From Flavobacterium gelatinilyticum (lineage in GTDB: Bacteria; Bacteroidota; Bacteroidia; Flavobacteriales; Flavobacteriaceae), in contig NZ_CP114287.1 in the NCBI RefSeq assembly GCF_027111295.1, forward strand, positions 3,224,001-3,288,000: a DNA stretch of 64,000 bases. Reading direction: 5' to 3'. The notes beneath the pieces are model-generated. The model made no database searches. It was not told the DNA's origin and saw nothing but the letters and a program-made list of their open reading frames with translations. Position numbers and translations under genes: made by a program. Numbering within the stretch: position 1 is the first letter of the stretch; each line of letters begins with the position of its first letter. This document shows positions 1 through 9,300 of this stretch, one piece after another.

Positions 1-185
1 TTTGTCCAATGCTGTTTTCCGGTCGGAGTCCATTCGTCGTCATTTGTACTGGGGTCATTGATGGTATCAAAAAGATTTTCGAAATTATAGAATGCCGCGG
101 TATGGATTTTATACTTTTTGGACTGAGCAGTTAAAGATGAAACCGAAAAAAGAGAAAGAAAATAAATTTTGATAATAGTACGCAT
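1..185 (-). CDS. Endonuclease/exonuclease/phosphatase family protein, 3' part cut off by window edge
   Basis: Only the first 61 or so codons are inside the window, reading leftwards from an ATG at 185. The translation begins with a signal-peptide-like stretch (MRTIIKIYFLSLFSVSS, then LTAQ) and continues with FYNFENLFDTIND, close to the FYNxENLFDT motif that opens many secreted endonuclease/exonuclease/phosphatase (DNase I-like fold) proteins of Bacteroidetes. The Asn and Glu of this motif belong to the metal-binding active site in that family. The rest, including the catalytic His, is outside the window, so activity cannot be judged. Substrate unknown. Confidence 0.7.
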   Translation of the reverse strand, partial: MRTIIKIYFLSLFSVSSLTAQSKKYKIHTAAFYNFENLFDTINDPSTNDDEWTPTGKQHWT

Positions 186-264
186 AGATCATTGGCATTA
201 AAAAAAGACGCAATTTAAACAAATAATAATTTGTAAGAAATTTATACTTTTTATTTTAAAACTA

Positions 265-272
265 TATCTTTG
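265..272 (+). promoter_or_regulatory. Possible -7 element upstream of the serine hydrolase gene
   Basis: TATCTTTG matches the Bacteroidetes -7 consensus TAnnTTTG, 51 bases before the ATG at 324. No TTG -33 element at the usual 19-21 base distance was found, so this is a weak call. Confidence 0.35.
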
Positions 273-323
273 ATACTCTCTAAAAGTCATGTACCTTTCC
301 GTCAAAATCTGATATCTTCATAA

Positions 324-1397
324 ATGAAAAAAATCCTTGTTTTCGTCTTTTTTCTTAGCTTCTTTTCTTCCTTTTATGCACAAAACAGCACATTCGCAGA
401 GAACATCCGGATTCAGTATAAAATTCCGGAACTCGTTTATGCTGTAGTTTCTTCAGATTCTATATTCGAAATGGAAACTTTGGGATATCAGCGGTACAAT
501 TCCTCTTTTAAGGCAAAAATAAATGACAAATTTCGTTTAGGTTCTTTAACCAAAACGGTTACAAGTTATATTGCTGCAATATTAGTTAAAGAAGGAAAAA
601 TCAAATGGGACACGGGATTCTTTGATTTATATCCGGAACTAAAAGCAAAAAGCAATCCTAAAATTTATAATTTCACTTTACAAGACCTTATAACTTTTAG
701 AGCCCATATTCCGACATGGTCGTATGGAAACGAAACTCCAGTCCAAAAAGAAATTAAAGGAAACGATCAGCAGCAACGATATGAATTTATGGCGTGGTTT
801 TTAAAACAAAACTTCACTATCTCTGAAAAACAAGATGTTTACTGGTCAAATCCAAGTTATGTTGCTGCCGGATTAATGCTCGAAAAAGCAACGGGTAAAA
901 GCTATGAAACACTGGTAAAAGAGTTGGGCATGAGCTTAAACATTGATTTTGGTTTTGGACAGCCGAATTTAATGGATGAAAACGAGCCCTGGGGACATGA
1001 TGAAAATTTAAAACCTGAAAAACCTGCTCTAAATTACAAACTAAACTGGCTTTCATCTGCAGGAAATATCAATTGCAGCCTGCCTGATTATTGCAAATTT
1101 GCACAGATGCATCTGCAGGGTTTACTGGGGAAATCCAAAATGTTTACGGCCGAAGAATTTGCTTTGATGCATAACGGTTTACCTGAATTTTCATTTGGAT
1201 GGTATCCTGAAACGGATATGAAAACCGGCTTAAACTATTCTTTTCACTACGGAAATCCCGGAACATTTTTAACCAAAGTGTATCTTTGTAAAACAATCAA
1301 TAAAGCTTTCGTCATTTTTGCCAATGTACAGTCTGAGGAAGCTGACAAAGGACTAATGCTTCTTCTGGAGAAATTAAAGAAACAATATGGCGGCTGA
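324..1397 (+). CDS. Secreted serine hydrolase, beta-lactamase/penicillin-binding fold
   Basis: 357 residues with an N-terminal signal peptide ending near FYAQ. The SxxK nucleophile motif is visible as S74-L-T-K77. The second motif, usually YxN, appears as W174-S-N in the context VYWSNPSYVAAG, so the catalytic Tyr position seems to hold Trp, with Tyr173 next to it. A C-terminal HYGNPG segment is where the HxG/GxG motif normally sits. The family covers esterases, D-Ala peptidases and many uncharacterised hydrolases; substrate cannot be told. The unusual second motif may mean altered or lost chemistry. It is followed closely by an LD-carboxypeptidase gene in the same direction, which would fit a cell-wall theme, but this is inference. 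Confidence 0.8.
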   Translation: MKKILVFVFFLSFFSSFYAQNSTFAENIRIQYKIPELVYAVVSSDSIFEMETLGYQRYNSSFKAKINDKFRLGSLTKTVTSYIAAILVKEGKIKWDTGFFDLYPELKAKSNPKIYNFTLQDLITFRAHIPTWSYGNETPVQKEIKGNDQQQRYEFMAWFLKQNFTISEKQDVYWSNPSYVAAGLMLEKATGKSYETLVKELGMSLNIDFGFGQPNLMDENEPWGHDENLKPEKPALNYKLNWLSSAGNINCSLPDYCKFAQMHLQGLLGKSKMFTAEEFALMHNGLPEFSFGWYPETDMKTGLNYSFHYGNPGTFLTKVYLCKTINKAFVIFANVQSEEADKGLMLLLEKLKKQYGG

Positions 1398-1447
1398 TTC
1401 TATTTTAAACCTAAAAAATAATTCATAATTTTAAGTAAAAGAACACT

Positions 1448-2449
1448 ATGAACTTAAATATTCAGGACATAAAGAAACGTTTTACCTTTTGTAAACTCGT
1501 ATTTTTTACTTTTGCTTTACAATCATTCAACTGTCAATCTCAACAAATCATGATAACACCGCCTTATTTACAAAAAGGAGATACTGTAGCCCTGGTAGCG
1601 ACAGCCAGAAAAAACATCGACGACAATTTAAAACCTACAATAGATTTGCTTAAAAGCTGGGGAATTGAGGCTGTAATTGGAAGTTCAATTGGTTTGGATT
1701 ACCATCAATTGGCCGGAACCGACGAACAGCGCGCCGCCGATTTTCAAAAGCAGTTAGACAATCCCAATATTAAAGCCATCTGGTGTGTCCGTGGTGGTTA
1801 TGGAACCGTTAGAATGCTGGATCTTTTAGATTTTACCAAATTCAAACAACATCCAAAATGGGTTATTGGTTTTAGTGATGTTACGGTTCTGCACAATCAT
1901 TTAAATACAATGGGATATAAATCTATTCATGGTGTAATGCCGGTTACGATACCGCGTGCAACTCCTGCGGCGATAAGTACCATGAAATCAAGTTTATTTG
2001 GCGAACCACTTTCTTACTCTGTTCCTCCTCATGCTATGAACCGCTTTGGTCAGGGAACAGGCAAATTAGTTGGAGGAAACCTTTCTATATTATACAGTTT
2101 ATTAGGATCGCCATCTGCAATTGACTGTAAGGATAAAATTTTATTTATCGAAGATTTAGATGAATACCTGTATCATATTGACCGTATGATGATGAATTTA
2201 CGTCGAAACGGCTGTATCGAAAACCTAAAAGGTATTATGATTGGCGGTATGACCAAAATGAAAGACAATGAAATTCCGTGGGGAAAAAATGCTCTTGAAA
2301 TCATTGATGATGTTACCAAAAAATACAATATTCCCGTAATTTTTAATTTTCCTGCCGGTCATATCCAGGACAATAGAGCTTTAATTATGGGAAGTACTAT
2401 TTCAATAGATGTAAACGCATCAGGAAGCACGGTTACTTTTCAGAAATAA
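1448..2449 (+). CDS. LD-carboxypeptidase, peptidase family S66
   Basis: 333 residues. Family S66 (LdcA/MccF) cleaves an L-D bond, typically releasing the terminal D-Ala from murein tetrapeptides during peptidoglycan recycling. The signature GFSDVT carries the nucleophile Ser, IEDLDE carries the catalytic Glu and PAGHIQDN the catalytic His, all in the expected order, and the length fits. An N-terminal hydrophobic stretch followed by FNCQSQ could be a signal or lipoprotein peptide; many LdcA proteins are cytoplasmic, so an exported form would be a variation. A second Met just before the conserved TPPYLQKGD segment could instead be a cytoplasmic start. Only 50 bases separate it from the serine hydrolase gene upstream. 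Confidence 0.9.
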   Translation: MNLNIQDIKKRFTFCKLVFFTFALQSFNCQSQQIMITPPYLQKGDTVALVATARKNIDDNLKPTIDLLKSWGIEAVIGSSIGLDYHQLAGTDEQRAADFQKQLDNPNIKAIWCVRGGYGTVRMLDLLDFTKFKQHPKWVIGFSDVTVLHNHLNTMGYKSIHGVMPVTIPRATPAAISTMKSSLFGEPLSYSVPPHAMNRFGQGTGKLVGGNLSILYSLLGSPSAIDCKDKILFIEDLDEYLYHIDRMMMNLRRNGCIENLKGIMIGGMTKMKDNEIPWGKNALEIIDDVTKKYNIPVIFNFPAGHIQDNRALIMGSTISIDVNASGSTVTFQK

Positions 2450-2500
2450 TACACAAGAATCCTTTTAAGGAAATCTAAAAAATACCACATAAAAATTCAC

Positions 2501-2553
2501 GCGAAAGACGCGAAGCTGCAAAGCATTTAAACTTTGTGACTTCGCGTCTTTGC
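2501..2553. repeat. Intergenic inverted repeat rich in GCGAAG and CAAAG units
   Basis: The left arm gcgaaagacgcgaagctgca and the right arm (ctttg, tga, cttcgcgtctttgc) are reverse complements with a few mismatches around an 8-10 base loop. It lies between the S66 peptidase and the YraN gene. The composition resembles the cgcaaag repeat at 41643. It can fold into a hairpin but lacks a clear U tract, so it reads as a REP-like element rather than a terminator. Confidence 0.6.
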
Positions 2554-2614
2554 ATGCAATAAACCAATAAAACTCAAAGATTCAGCAAAACCTGAAACCT
2601 AAAACAAAAATAGA

Positions 2615-2986
2615 ATGGCCCAACACAATGAACTAGGAAAAAAAGGAGAAGAACTTGCTGTAGAACATCTGCAGCAAAACGGATATGAAATTCTGGATCG
2701 CAACTGGGAGTATCAAAAAGCAGAAATTGATATTATTGCGAAAAAAGAAAATATCCTGGCGGTTGTAGAAGTAAAGACAAGATCTAGTTTGGATTTTGGT
2801 TCTCCGCAGGATTTTGTGAAACAAAAAAAAATCCGTCTGCTCATAAAAGCAGTAAATGCCTACATAAACGATAGGGAAAAGGATTTTGAAGACGATTTAG
2901 AAATTCGTTTTGACATAATTGCCATCCATAAAACCGAGGAAATACTTGCTATTGAACATCTTACTGATGCTTTTTATCACTTTTAA
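2615..2986 (+). CDS. YraN family protein (UPF0102), endonuclease-like fold
   Basis: 123 residues, the usual size. The N-terminal GKKGEELAVEHLQQNGYEIL, the central EIDIIAK and VVEVKTRSS segments give the E...D...ExK pattern of the restriction-endonuclease-like fold (roughly residues 10-65). The family is nearly universal in bacteria; its role is still unclear, with proposed links to DNA uptake or repair by its Holliday-junction-resolvase-like fold. No partner gene next to it clarifies the function here. Confidence 0.9.
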   Translation: MAQHNELGKKGEELAVEHLQQNGYEILDRNWEYQKAEIDIIAKKENILAVVEVKTRSSLDFGSPQDFVKQKKIRLLIKAVNAYINDREKDFEDDLEIRFDIIAIHKTEEILAIEHLTDAFYHF

Positions 2987-3007
2987 CATATTTTTTTATT
3001 GTTATAA

Positions 3008-3038
3008 TTGTAACAATTTGTTTTTATATTTATATTTG
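3008..3038 (+). promoter_or_regulatory. Bacteroidetes-type promoter for the ACT-like gene
   Basis: A -33 TTG at 3008-3010 and a -7 TATATTTG at 3031-3038 are separated by 20 bases, which fits the Bacteroidetes primary sigma factor consensus (TTG, 19-21 bases, TAnnTTTG). The ATG follows at 3107, leaving a leader of about 60 bases. Confidence 0.6.
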
Positions 3039-3106
3039 CAAAGATTTATAACATCAAATTAACTAAACCAACCCAATTAAGTTACAAAAAAAAAGAAAAA
3101 AAAATT

Positions 3107-3763
3107 ATGAAAACTGTTTCTTCCATCGTCGAGAATTACATCAAAACAAAACCATTTCTTTTAAACGCGTTATCGCTTGGAATTATCAATTTAACTTCTC
3201 TTTCACGGAACATTATGACCGAACTGGAAAGTGAGTTTGGTAAAGAAGTGAAACAAGGTGCTGTCGTAATGTCTCTAAAAAGATTAACAGAAGAACTGGA
3301 TTTTAAATTAAACCATAAAATCAATAAAGTAATCAAAAACATTGGCGAGATTACCGTTAGATCTGAGCTTACCGATTACACATTTGCCGCTTCGGAAACC
3401 GTTTTAAATAAACAGGCCGATTTAATTTCTGATATCAATGCTTTATCTGATATTTTTTATACCTCATCACGTGGTGTAAATGAGACCAATATCGTAGTCA
3501 GCAGCAGTGTGAACCATTTAGTTGAAAAACACTTTATGAGAGAAAAACTAATTCAGAAATTAGATAATCTTGCTTCAATTACCGTTAAATTACCAAAAGA
3601 AAATATTGTCGTTCCGGGTATTTATTATTTCATTTTCCAACGTTTGGCATGGGAAGGAATTATCATCAATGAGGTAATTTCGACTTCAAATGAATTTACG
3701 ATTTTAGTTGGAGAAGATCAGGTTGATGTTGCTTTTAAAGTGATTAAAGACCTGAAAAACTAA
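3107..3763 (+). CDS. Conserved flavobacterial protein, possible C-terminal ACT-like domain
   Basis: 218 residues, no signal peptide and no membrane segment. I do not recognise a characterised function. The C-terminal third (VPGIYYFIFQRLAWEGI, NEVISTSNEFTILVGEDQ, DVAFKVIKDL) has the pattern of an ACT domain as found at the C-terminus of aspartate kinases: a helix over residues that choose the state, then a strand with a vague TILV core and a closing helix. The N-terminal part, with a run of residues about silencing or repression style helices (GAVVMSLKRLTEEL), contains no kinase motif, so it is not an aspartate kinase in itself. It has its own promoter and a terminator, so it is a single-gene unit. 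Confidence 0.6.
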   Translation: MKTVSSIVENYIKTKPFLLNALSLGIINLTSLSRNIMTELESEFGKEVKQGAVVMSLKRLTEELDFKLNHKINKVIKNIGEITVRSELTDYTFAASETVLNKQADLISDINALSDIFYTSSRGVNETNIVVSSSVNHLVEKHFMREKLIQKLDNLASITVKLPKENIVVPGIYYFIFQRLAWEGIIINEVISTSNEFTILVGEDQVDVAFKVIKDLKN

Positions 3764-3807
3764 TTAAAATAAATCTAAATTTTTAGATCTTATTAATATT
3801 CAATTTC

Positions 3808-3850
3808 GAAAATCCTTTTGTCTTTTTTTAGAAAGATGAAAGGATTTTTT
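3808..3850 (+). terminator. Terminator after the ACT-like gene
   Basis: Arms aatccttttgtcttt and aaagatgaaaggatt pair with two mismatches around a short loop and run into a T tract. It lies 45 bases after the stop codon. Confidence 0.7.
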
Positions 3851-4160
3851 GTTTTCAGAATCGTTTCAAAATACTTGAATTGAAATTTTCATCAATAGGA
3901 ATATTCTCAAAAACACAGACCTAAAATAGTTAATTTTAAAATTTCATCCAAAAAACCACCAACTTCATAAAATGCATTCTTCCTGCGTGTTTACTGAGAT
4001 TTTACGTAAAATTAACTTCAAAAAACACAAATAAGTTTTTTTTAGCATTTTTTTATGAGAATAATATTTTTATATATTTGTTAACCTCTCAAGGCATTAG
4101 AGTATCGATTTTTGATAGTATCGCAATATAATTAGATTAAAATAGAAACTAATTAACTTA
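3851..4160. other. AT-rich intergenic stretch before the glucan locus
   Basis: About 310 bases without a convincing ORF. The only signal is a TATATTTG at 4073-4080 that matches the -7 consensus and lies 81 bases before the sigma factor start; a TTG at the proper distance is absent. The rest is AT-rich sequence. Confidence 0.5.
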
Positions 4161-4724
4161 ATGTTGGAAGCCAAAGACTATAGCGGCAAATTATTGGTCA
4201 GCGAATTAAAAAATGGCAGCGAAAAAGCATTTCGTTCCCTTTTTGATTTGTATTATCAGGATATTTATGGTTATAGTATAAGCTTATTAAAATCGAAAGA
4301 AGCAGCCGAAGAAAATGTTCAGGATGTTTTTATGAAGGTATGGCAGCACCGCGAAAACCTCAACACTGAACAATCTTTTAAAGCTTATATTTTTACTATT
4401 GCCCGAAATCAGGCTTTTAATTTATTAAACAAAGCAGCAAATGATCTTGAGCTAAAGGAAGCTGTTTTTTATGAAAGCCAGAAATCGCATGAGTACGGAG
4501 ATTATTCCATTCGCGAGGAAGACTGTAAAAAACTGCGGAAAGGAGCCATGAAACAATTACCGCCAAAGCGGAAACAAATATTTAAAATGTCACGAAAGAA
4601 AGGCATGAGTTACGAAGAAATAAGTCAGGAACTCGGCATCTCTATAAATACTGTCAGGAACCAAATGAGCAAAGCATTAGAATCGATGCGGGTCTTTTTT
4701 CAGGTTCATGATGAAATTATCTAA
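4161..4724 (+). CDS. ECF-type RNA polymerase sigma factor of the glucan locus
   Basis: 187 residues with region 2 (residues about 20-90, SEKAFRSLFDLYYQDIYGY and VQDVFMKVWQHRENL) and region 4 (about 125-175, LPPKRKQIFKMSRKKGMSYEEI then LGISINTVRNQMSKAL, the helix-turn-helix). This is the Bacteroidetes ECF group that pairs with FecR-like anti-sigma factors in polysaccharide utilization loci. It is followed by a FecR gene and then susC, the classic order. It is expected to be released when SusC binds substrate and to direct RNA polymerase to the downstream operon. A terminator hairpin separates it from fecR. Confidence 0.93.
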   Translation: MLEAKDYSGKLLVSELKNGSEKAFRSLFDLYYQDIYGYSISLLKSKEAAEENVQDVFMKVWQHRENLNTEQSFKAYIFTIARNQAFNLLNKAANDLELKEAVFYESQKSHEYGDYSIREEDCKKLRKGAMKQLPPKRKQIFKMSRKKGMSYEEISQELGISINTVRNQMSKALESMRVFFQVHDEII

Positions 4725-4748
4725 CCAAAACCACATGTTAACCAATTA

Positions 4749-4779
4749 AATCACTCTTTTTTAAGAGTGATTTTTTTTT
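4749..4779 (+). terminator. Intrinsic terminator between the sigma and anti-sigma genes
   Basis: A perfect 10-bp stem, aatcactctt and aagagtgatt, with a 4-base loop and a run of 9 T. It ends 25 to 55 bases after the sigma factor stop. Confidence 0.85.
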
Positions 4780-4993
4780 ATAATCATTTCCCTTAAATCT
4801 GTTTAATCTGCGTAAAAAAACAGTTTAAACAGCTTTTTCTTCAAAAAGAAACCTTTTCAATTAACTACAAATCAATTAGTTAAACGATTATTTCTATTTA
4901 TAAATGTTAAAATTTGAAAATTTATAACGTTTGAATAGTACTCAAATCCTTTTCAACTGTATTATATCAAAAACCCATTCAAAACAATTCGTA

Positions 4994-6190
4994 ATGAATT
5001 CAAATCCGGAAATAAAAAGTCTTTTACAAAAGTTTGTTCTAAACCAGTGCACGCCCGAAGAAACAAACGAAGTAATTGTTTATTATAAAAAAAACCAGCT
5101 TACAGATGATTTCCCGACTGTAGAAGATATTCAAAATCTTTTGGAGGAAATGCCTAAAATGGAAAAGCAGAAAGCCGATGACATTTTCATGAACATCTTA
5201 AGCGCATCAAAAGAAGAAGAATCTTCAACAGAATCTGTAATTGAAATGCCTGAACGAAGATTAAATTACAAAAAATACATTTCGATTGCCGCTTCTATAA
5301 TTGTTTTATTGGGAATTGGCTTTTTCTACAAACAAAACATGACCAGCACAGCTGTTGCTGCTGAACAAAAATTTGACTTTAAAAGCACCGACATTGTACT
5401 GCAGTTAGAAAACGGAGAAACTCAGGTTATTTCTGAGCATAATTCCTCTCAGGTAAAAGATGCAAAAGGAAATGTAATTGGAAACCAGAACGGAGACAAA
5501 CTGGTTTATGAAAACAGTTCAGATCCTGAAAAACTGGTTTACAATACGATTAAAATTCCGTACGGAAAAAAATTCCGTCTTCAGTTATCAGACGGAACCT
5601 TTGTTCACTTAAACTCAGGAACGACTTTAAAATACCCTGTAAAATTTATTGCCGGCGAAAACAGACAGGTTTTTCTTGACGGAGAAGCATTTTTTGATGT
5701 GGCCAAAGACAAAAAACATCCTTTTATAGTAAATGCCGACGACTTAAATGTTCGTGTTTTAGGAACGCATTTCAACGTTTCAAGCTATCCTGAAGACGCT
5801 TTAACCGATGTTGTTCTGGTGGAAGGTTCTGTTGGGATGTACGAATCAAATCAGGAGTTTGATGCTGCAAAAAACACCATTTTAAAACCGGGATTTAAAG
5901 GAAGCTTTAATAAAGAAAATGCTAAAATTTCCACAAAAGCGGTTATTACAGAGATCTACACCTCCTGGATTGACGGCGGTTTGACGTTTAGAAATATGAC
6001 TTTCAAAAACATTATTACCAAGCTCGAAAGGCGTTATAATGTTACAATTGTAAACAAAAATGAGAAACTGGCCAATGAAAAATTCAATGCCAGCTTTAAA
6101 GAAGAATCTATAGAAAATGTCATGAGTTATTTTAACGACATCCACGGCATTAATTACACGATAAAAAACAATCAAATACTAATTAAATAA
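4994..6190 (+). CDS. FecR-family anti-sigma factor
   Basis: 398 residues from the ATG at 4994. A TTG-initiated extension to 4931 is possible but adds a stretch without family similarity, so I prefer the ATG. Residues about 1-85 form the cytoplasmic anti-sigma part, a single membrane segment (YISIAASIIVLLGIGFF) follows near residue 95, and the periplasmic FecR domain holds IPYGKKFRLQLSDGTFVHLNSGT and GEAFFDVAKDKKHPF. The C-terminal 70 residues (LTFRNMTFKNIITKLERRYN on) match the DUF4974/STN-like domain common in these proteins. It is expected to hold the upstream sigma factor at the membrane and release it after contact with the STN domain of the downstream SusC. Confidence 0.93.
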   Translation: MNSNPEIKSLLQKFVLNQCTPEETNEVIVYYKKNQLTDDFPTVEDIQNLLEEMPKMEKQKADDIFMNILSASKEEESSTESVIEMPERRLNYKKYISIAASIIVLLGIGFFYKQNMTSTAVAAEQKFDFKSTDIVLQLENGETQVISEHNSSQVKDAKGNVIGNQNGDKLVYENSSDPEKLVYNTIKIPYGKKFRLQLSDGTFVHLNSGTTLKYPVKFIAGENRQVFLDGEAFFDVAKDKKHPFIVNADDLNVRVLGTHFNVSSYPEDALTDVVLVEGSVGMYESNQEFDAAKNTILKPGFKGSFNKENAKISTKAVITEIYTSWIDGGLTFRNMTFKNIITKLERRYNVTIVNKNEKLANEKFNASFKEESIENVMSYFNDIHGINYTIKNNQILIK

Positions 6191-6240
6191 CCACTAAAAC
6201 CAACAAAATTTATGAGGAGATAACATTACGGGAATAAAAA

Positions 6241-6271
6241 AATCGGAAAGAGCTGCGAACAATTTCCGATT
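6241..6271 (+). promoter_or_regulatory. Hairpin in the fecR-susC gap
   Basis: aatcggaaa and tttccgatt form a perfect 9-bp stem with a 13-base loop. No U tract follows, so it is not a simple terminator. It lies 50 bases before the susC start, where it could shape mRNA stability or susC translation, or, as DNA, be part of an operator. Confidence 0.5.
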
Positions 6272-6320
6272 AACTAAGTGATTGAATATAACGAATTAAC
6301 TACAATCAATTAACAAAATT

Positions 6321-9300
6321 ATGAAAAAAAAATCTAAGAATAATGGGTTTCTGTACTCATTGTTCCAAAATGACCTAAAATTGAAACTAACTACTCTACT
6401 TCTTTTGGTCGCCATGTTTAATATTCGAGGGAATACCTATGCCCAAAAAACAAAAGTTACTCTTGAACTAAACAATTCAACAATCGAAAAGGTTATTGAG
6501 ACCATTGAACAAAAAACCGACTTCAGGTTTATTTACAAATTGAACGATATCGACTTAGACCGAACGGTTTCAATATCTGTAAAAGACCAGTCTATATATG
6601 TTGTTTTAGACAAACTTTTTAAGGGAACTCCAACCGAATTTAAAATTCGAGACACTCAAATCATACTTAAAAAACCGGAACTTAAAACACAGATAATCGA
6701 ATATCAAAAACAAACTGTTTCAGGTGTTATTACAGACGAGAACGGACTCCCGCTTCCCGGAGCTTCTGTTCTGGAAGAAGGAACAAAAAACGGAATGGTA
6801 ACTGATTTTGACGGAAAATACAAACTTACTGTCGAAAGCAGCCAGTCGGTTATTATTGTGTCTTTTGTGGGATACAAAGAAAAAAAAGTAACCGCAAACC
6901 AAAACGTAATCAATATCCAGATGTTTCCGGATGCTACAGACTTACAGGAAATTGTGGTTGTAGGTTACGGTACAACAGCAAAAAGAGATGTTACAGGCGC
7001 TGTTTCTTCAATCTCTTCAAAAGATATGAATCAGGGTGCCATCGTAAATCCGCTGCAATTAATTTCAGGAAAAGCAGCCGGTGTTAATATTACCCAGACA
7101 GGCAGTGAACCGGGTTCAGTACCAAGTGTTCGTATCCGCGGTATTTCTTCTTTAATTGGAGGAAGCGATCCGTTGGTGGTTGTTGACGGAATTCAGGGAA
7201 ATATGGATTTATTAAATCAGGTGCCACCAAGCGAAATTGAAACTTTTGACATCCTGAAAGATGCATCGGCAACCGCAATTTACGGTTCACGTGGTGCGCC
7301 GGGTGTCATTATCGTGACTACTAAAAAAAACAAAGCCGGAAGAACTACAATGGAATATATTGGTTCGACAGCTTTAGATTTTATTCCGAAGAAATTAGAC
7401 ATGCTGAGTGCAGATGAATGGTGGACAGCGGCTAAAAGTGTCGGCGTTCCGGCATCGGCAAACCATGGTTCAGATACGGATTGGTACGGACTTTTAACCC
7501 GTACAGGAATCACACAGACACATACATTATCTTTTGGAGGCGGAACAGATAAATTCAATTACAGAGCGTCGTTAACCGCTATTATGCAGGATGGAGTTGT
7601 AATTAATTCAAGCAGCCAAAAATATATTGGCCGTATTCAGGCAACGCAATTGGCTTTTGATGACAAACTGAAACTGACTTTTAATCTGAATACCGGAGTA
7701 AACAATACAACAAACAGTATTCAAAGTATCGGAACGGCTGCTTTTACATCAAACTTAATTACAAATGCGTATTTGATGCGGCCTACAGATCCTGTTTACA
7801 ATACTGACGGAACGTATTTTTCAGATCCAAATGTATTTCAATACTTAAATCCGTATGCCGCTGCTCAGACTACGACAAGTGAAGATCAAAACGATAATTT
7901 ATTCGGAAGTTTAAAAGCCGATCTTGATCTCGCAAAAGGTTTAACAGCAAACTGGTTTGGAAGCTGGAGAAAAACAAACACAACCAGAGGTTATTTTCAG
8001 CCCGTAGAATCAACCGCGGCGTATGCCATTGACCAGAGAGGATTTGCGAATATCAAAAACGAAAGACAAAATGAAAAACTGACCAACTTCAGTCTAAACT
8101 ACAAAAGAACATTCGGCATTCACAATATAAACATACTGGGTTTATACGAATGGCAGAATCAGACCTATCAGGGAAATTATGCGCAGGCAAGAGGTTTTAT
8201 GAATGATAAGACGACTTACAATGCGCTTCAGTTGGGCGATTTGTCTAAAGTGCGTCCGGGCGATATAGAATCGTATAAAAACGACCGTTCATTAGTGTCT
8301 TTTTTAGGAAGAGTAAATTATTCTTTACTGGACCGTTATTTACTTACAGCCAGTATCCGACGCGATGGTTCTTCTGTTTTTGGAGTTAATAATAAATGGG
8401 GAGATTTCCCGTCAGCTTCTGCTGCCTGGCAGATTAACAAAGAATCTTTCATGCAAAACCAAACCTTGTTTGATGAGTTAAAACTTCGTGCAGGATATGG
8501 GGTAACCGGTAACCAGCAGGGACTTCTGCCACATCAGTCAATCTCATTGGTTGGCAATTCAGGTATTGTATATTTTGGAGGCCAGCCTATTACAAACTAC
8601 AGCGTCAAACAAAATGCCAACGCCGATTTGAAATGGGAAACTAAAAAACAAACCAACTTAGGTCTTGATTTCGCTCTTTTAAATAACAGATTAAGAGGAA
8701 CTGTAGATGTTTACACCTCAACAACAGAAAATTTATTGTTTAATTATGTAGTACCGCAGCCGCCATTCCCTCACAAGGATATCAGAGCAAATGTGGGAAG
8801 TATTTCAAACAAAGGTCTTGAAATTTCTCTTGCCTATGATCTAATCAAAACAGAGAACAGCACGCTTACTTTGGCAGGAAACGTTTCTTTTATGAAAAAC
8901 GAGGTGCTTAATTTAAGTGGCAGCATAAACGGAATTCCTTTAAATACAGATTACGTAGGCTGGGGAGCTGAAAACTCATATTTAGTAAAAGGAAAACCTG
9001 TTGGAGCATTTTACATTCTGGAACATACCGGAAAAAATGGAAACAATGTCGAAACCGTTCTGGATCGCAATGGCGATGGCGTAATCGATCAGGGAACCAG
9101 AAGTGCAGACCGTTATTATGCAGGTTCGGCTTTACCAACGTATACATTTTCATTTAACCCAACGTACCGATACAAAAACTTCGATGCATCGATGCTGCTA
9201 AGAGGTTCAGGAGGAAATAAAATTTACAATGGTTTACGTTCTAATTTAAGCCGAATGGAAAACATTGGTAAATCGAATATTCTGGCAAGTGCCGTAGAAC

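Noticed and set aside
4931..4993. TTG-initiated extension of the FecR protein
   Set aside because: The added 21 residues have no family match, and the ATG at 4994 starts the conserved region.
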